Of a stretch of DNA of 64,000 bases, positions 59,511-64,000 are shown in pieces. The notes beneath the pieces were generated by a model that was not told where the DNA came from, did not search any database, and saw only the letters and a program-made list of their open reading frames with translations. A program made the translations under genes and the position numbers. The stretch comes from Adiantum capillus-veneris (Eukaryota > Streptophyta > Polypodiopsida > Polypodiales > Pteridaceae), in assembly GCA_014529385.2 (NCBI GenBank), contig CM043956.1, forward strand, positions 84,681,721 to 84,745,720, read 5' to 3'. Each line of letters starts with the position of its first letter. Position 1 is the stretch's first letter.

Positions 59511-60200
59511 TGCCTCCTCCTCGCTTATCTTTCCAGCTTTCAAATCTTTGCACATGCTTACATGTGTTTTATACATGTGACTTGGTTGATAAGCAATCAT
59601 TTGTGTTAGAAACTCTACCATTTGTTAGACCTTCCACCACTGACTGTACAAAGTATGACAAGCATAGGTTGCATATTACAAAGGCTTCAAACATAGTTAT
59701 TTCTAGAACGAGGAAATTTACAAAATTAAGATTGTAATTCATGTTAATAGTCATAATACAAAAGGTCTTGATGATAAGAGGTTGGTATAAGTGCTATGGT
59801 GGGTGAACCAATGTAGCATTCATGGTTGAGGTTCCACCATAATTAGGTATATGGAACCATAATTAGGTAGATTAGAGAGAGATCCATACACAATGTAAAA
59901 ACGATACCTTAGGTGATTTATCATAGAGATTAGAGAGATTACAAGCTTTTAATAGTGCCCATATATAGACTCAAGGTGGGAGATTGGAATCAATGAGAGA
60001 ATGGATATGCACCACAAGTGGTAATTGAAAGGGTCATGTAAGGTACCACAAATAGCATGTGGCTATCAAGTGTGTAACATGTGTGAGGCTACAGGGTTCT
60101 ATGGGAATGTATAGCTATGCACATCATGGTGCATGCATGGATTTTTTTGGCATTGTTCTCACTATCGAAGTGTAATTTAAAGGCTTACCCCAACAGACGA
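57961..60200. other. Non-coding interval between pol fragment and LTR
   Basis: Contains (TG)n(AG)n at 58641-58696, (CT)n(CA)n at 58891-58947, (TG)n at 59084-59118 and 59243-59271, and (AG)n at 59458-59506. About 65 bp at 58812-58878 repeats 55838-55905 directly. The right inverted arm is at 59800-60100. No gene was recognised. Confidence 0.55.
59458..59506. repeat. (GA)n microsatellite
   Basis: A pure AG array of about 48 bp. Confidence 0.95.
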
Positions 60201-60887
60201 TGTCGAGAAATTTGCGGTCTTGCCAGGAAAGCACCGGGCTTATGGCTGTGAGAGTTTGTGAGAGAACTCAACAAAAACTATATGAAGGAGTTAAACCATA
60301 GATGCCATGAAGACTAGGGTTTGGAAGGAAGTGCAATCAAAGAAGCCCCACTCTTGCACTCACACACACAAAGAAAGAACACAAAAGAGAGTGTTAAAAC
60401 AACACAAAGATGAAAACATCAAGGCTATGGTCATAATTAATTGTCTATACAAATCCTCTTAGTTCATAGCAAGATAACTACGCCTACGTCAAAAGAAAAG
60501 TTATAGTCTATGAGAGGTAGTATAATTGGATCTGGTGATAGAAGTATTTCATTGAGCCTTTCTGGGCCAAAGAGAAACACTATACGTTGTTGAAAGTGTA
60601 TTTTACGGCTAATCCATACGTTAATTCTAATAGATCATACAGAGTGAAAGCAATAGAAATTATCATCATGTGGGTTATTCATCTATGATAGTATGTGAGA
60701 AATGTAGATATGAGAGAAGACAAGGGAAGAGAAGAGAAGAGAGTTTCCCTCCCAAGCCCTATTCTTGCCCGTAGGCAATAAGGATACTGCGGGGAGAGAC
60801 GTACCTGTAGCAAGGAGAACCTAAAATTTGTAGAGATGATGAATTACTAAGAGTGAGAGAGATAGATTTGGTTAAAGAGATGATATT

Positions 60888-60929
<42 letters not shown>

Positions 60930-62093
60930 AGAGATGAAAAAGAAAACAAGAAGAAATCAAGAAAACATCAATGTAGAACACATCCTACTTGACAAACCCT
61001 TTGGCACCATTATTGATGGAGAGAGAAGAAGAGTGGAGAACTCCACTTTGATTGATATGCCAAGTGCAAGACCTTCTTTGATTAGAGTTGATCTTCCAAG
61101 GATAGCGTACAAGAATGGCTAGTCTTCCTCTAGGAGAAAGTGTAGGCTTGGGCTTATGTTAATGGCTAAGTACAATTAAGCATTACTACTCACTCCCTCA
61201 AGAATTCCTCTCATCAATGGTTTGAATGCTTCGTTTCCTTTTCAAGGAAGAAGAGGTCCCCTTTTATAGGTGAAGGGAACCCCCAAGGGTTTACACAAGA
61301 AGAGAGGAGCCAGTGTGAATAGAAATTGGAAAAGTTGGAAATGAGCTGTCCCTGCATGATGTGGGCAGATTGGGGTCCAGTATTTTGATCATATCTCCTC
61401 AACTGTGGCTCCAAATAAAAAAGTAAAAATATGGGCAGAAACTTCAGCTCATTAGCTACGAGTTTCATTTAAAAGTCATTTTCCAATTCGGATTGTAACC
61501 TTGTGTAAAAAATTCATCAAAAAAGGGTCCATTTTTGGCAGCAAAAGTCTTCCCGTGGTCCCCTTAGCCTAGACTTTCATTTAATTCCAAAGGACACCTC
61601 ATGCCATATGAAAGCATGACATTGCTCCTTGACAAAGTTTTGTAATCATGCTTGCAATAATGCATTAAAATAAGTGTATCTTTGAAATCATGCCACCTAG
61701 TGTCCCACTAGGATTTGATTCCCTCATAGTAGGTATTTAAAAAGAAATATAAGAAAAGTATAAAAAATACATAGAATATATATATATTGGAGTTTACCCT
61801 AGATATAGGATCTAGCTAGGGTGTGAGATGATAATGAGATAGTAGAAATAAAGAATCAATGCTTTTTTCTCCAAGTTAAAGAGGCGGAGCTATTGATGCT
61901 TTTCCCATAGTATTTTCTGATGGTAAAGCAAGAATAGGTTACCCTTGAGAAAAATAATAGGATGAGATAGAAGGCTTATTATTATACTTAAATATGCATA
62001 TGTACATTGTAGGAAAGATAATTATGTATCTAAAAAATTACAAGATAACTCTTGTAGCATGCGTTCCCACTATGTACGTGTCACAGCAAGACA
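60201..62093 (-). repeat. Second Gypsy LTR, reverse orientation (1.9 kb)
   Basis: The reverse complement of this block matches 3779-5813 end to end (TGTCTTGCTGTGACACG start, TTTCTCGACA end), including the TATAAAA box (61262-61268) and (TA)n at 60890-60922. It lies on the same strand and side expected of the 5' LTR for the pol fragment at 57000-57960. No 5 bp target duplication was found, and no convincing primer site follows at 60200. Confidence 0.8.
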
Positions 62094-63632
62094 ATGCCCA
62101 TGTAAGTGTTAAACCCAAAGTGGAGTAGGTTTATATTTTTAGTTGAGTGTTTGTAGTTTGTTTAGTAGATGGTCAGTAACCATAATCTAAAAAGAGAGAA
62201 ACTTGTTCATATTAGAAAATAGGTTAATCCTTGATGGTTGTAACATTTTGAGCACGGTGAATGAAGAAGAAGGAGAGGATTGACACCCTGTGGTGTCTAA
62301 TTCCTGTTTTTTTGTGTAATTAGTTTTCAATTTCAATTCAAAAATGTAGTCACCTGACAAATTTCCTGATTTTTGGGTATGTGTTAAAAGTTGATTGTTT
62401 AAGGGATTCTGTGAAGATAATGGAGGTAAAGGTTATTTTTCTTCATTTTTATCTTCATGTTATTGTTCCCCATAACACATGGTGATCCGGATTTGGTTTG
62501 AGCCTTTCAATAGAGTCTCTATGCGTGAATCGATGCCTTTCTTAAGATGGATTTTGATGAAGTAAAATGTTGCAAACAAGGACAAAGGGAGGAATTAGAG
62601 AGTATTGATGTGTAGAAGTTGTATTCAATCCATGACAAAGTGAAAGTTTTTTGGTGGTGATGGTAAGCAAGCAAACGTAGACAATTGATCTTGAGAGCCA
62701 ATTGAGGGGTTTGGTTTAGAGGCTTGAAGAGTATGGATAGTGGCTGCCTTGAGTGAAAGAAAGGGGTGCAAAAAAGCACGGAATGCTAAAGAACCAAGAA
62801 GGCAATTAGGGAAAACATAACAAAAGGAAGCAATGAGAATAGGAGAACAAAAGTGTTGAGAATAGATGGTTTTGTTGTAGCAACTGAGAAGGAAAAAGGG
62901 TTGTAGAGAAGATTGAAGCACTGAAGAAGCTTAAGCACCCATGAACAAAGAAAATTTGCAAGATGTTGAAGGTGAAGGGGATGCCATCAAGGGTAGGAGC
63001 CATTTTTTGTTATAAAAAAGCACCTTGAAAACAAGAGTTGGTGGAGTGGAGGAGGAACAAGCTGAAATAGAATTCAGGACCTTGGAAACTAATTTCAAGA
63101 GTGTACTTGAATTTTTTAACATGAAATCAGATTGGGCATGATGATTGAAGAGATTCTCCTGAATTATTGAATCTAGAAATAGACGGCCCTAATTTTTTCA
63201 CCTTGAACTCAAGTCAAAATATCATACCAAAATTCTTGAAGTGAGTAAAGCGATGGATCCTGACCTTTGAAGGTGAAGCTAAAGTTTAAACCTGATCAAC
63301 CTGACTTGATTTTGTGAAGATTTAAGGAGTAAAAATTGATCGAAGTAAGCCATTTATGTAAGGCCACGGGCCAAGCTAGGGGACCTAGGCCAAGGGCCTG
63401 ACTGCATGGTGTGGGTAGGGTATACTAAGAATGGACTAGGGCTAGGAGTCCCAGGGCCTATGTATAGGGTGGTAGGGAGGAGGAATTTGGAATGCAGTTC
63501 CCCTAGGTCTCATATATTGGTATTAGGAGGCTAGTTTTACAAAAGTGGGCGTGGTCCATGGCCTTTGCATACTCATGCAAAGGCCATGGATATAAAGCAA
63601 GACCGAGCATAGCTCTGTACGAGAGTCATTCC

Positions 63633-63663
<31 letters not shown>

Positions 63664-64000
63664 AGCCATGACTTCAATCTGCACAAAGTCAAGTGTGCTT
63701 TGGGTTGTTGGAGGAGTTTTGCAATTGTCATTTCTGTGAGAGGCAAAACCAAGCTCGCCATCGTTCCCTATCTCTCTCTCTCATCATTCGATGCAGTCTC
63801 TAGAACATTGCCATGGGTGACATCTAACCTTCTCCACATGTGGGCGCCCAAGCGTTGGAACTAGGGTAATTCAAAAATAGTTTAAGGGAGGGTCTCCACA
63901 ATTGCCCCCACCATCTTCTTGTTGGCTCGCCAAAGCAACCAAGGCTAGGCGAGCAAGGCAATAATGCCGGAGACAACCATTAGATTTCTATAAAAAATTT
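62094..64000. other. Right-edge interval, no gene recognised
   Basis: AT-rich to about 63350, then a more GC-balanced segment with a perfect 15 bp hairpin at 63556-63589 next to a TATA-like sequence, and (CA)n at 63636-63662. Minus-strand open stretches at 62519-63122 are low-complexity and unsupported. Confidence 0.45.
63556..63597 (+). promoter_or_regulatory. 34 bp hairpin abutting a TATA-like sequence
   Basis: CCATGGCCTTTGCAT (63556-63570) and its exact reverse complement (63575-63589) are separated by ACTC. They are followed at once by ATATAAAGC. This may be a promoter of an LTR or transcript running right; there is no direct evidence. Confidence 0.4.

Noticed and set aside
60201-62093. 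Solo LTR with target duplication
   Set aside because: No matching 5 bp flanks; the pol fragment on the same strand makes a 5' LTR more likely.
62519-63122. Minus-strand protein gene at the right edge
   Set aside because: Overlapping open stretches in three frames with low-complexity S/L/F content and no motif.

Overview
This looks like an intergenic, repeat-dominated stretch of a land-plant nuclear genome. The evidence is AT-rich DNA, nested Ty3/Gypsy and Ty1/Copia LTR retrotransposons, a LINE remnant, very abundant (GA)n/(CT)n, (CA)n and (TA)n arrays, and GT-AG introns. The Gypsy pol at the left edge belongs to a type not typical of flowering plants, so a fern or other non-angiosperm is possible, but the species cannot be fixed from sequence alone. 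No intact ordinary host gene was recognised.

Layout. 1-5813: 3' part of a + strand Gypsy element (pol with two in-frame stops, polypurine tract, 2.0 kb 3' LTR). 5815-10790: minus-strand remnants of another retroelement, with a retropepsin-like domain just downstream of an integrase C-terminus. 13181-14300: a lone 142 bp LTR, its primer binding site and a 171 bp tandem repeat. 16101-21590: a full-length Copia element with 143 bp LTRs and a CTAGG target duplication. About 23805-40562 and 40566-54033: two direct copies of one large segment (units B and C) built on a minus-strand chromodomain Gypsy. Unit B was later invaded by a 5.8 kb DNA transposon, and it also holds a LINE remnant that carries a 1 kb TTAA element. 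Unit C carries a Copia insertion (46372-51544), and unit B preserves the matching empty site. 57000-57960 and 60201-62093: pol fragment and LTR of the left-edge Gypsy family, in reverse orientation.

The standout is the DNA transposon at 26464-32283. It has 33 bp terminal inverted repeats (32/33 identical) and two convergent, multi-exon, stop-free genes whose stop codons lie 63 bp apart. The first predicts an 855-residue protein whose spacing of acidic and zinc-ligand residues (D393, D490, C510-x2-C513, H733-x4-H738, E758) closely follows the RAG1/Transib and CMC class of DDE transposases. The second predicts a 596-residue protein of unknown function with a Cys/His cluster. The organisation (transposase plus tail-to-tail partner between inverted repeats) recalls RAG-like transposons of animals, but the terminal sequence is different and there is no visible target duplication. 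I regard this as the candidate undescribed system. The superfamily assignment rests on motif spacing read by eye.
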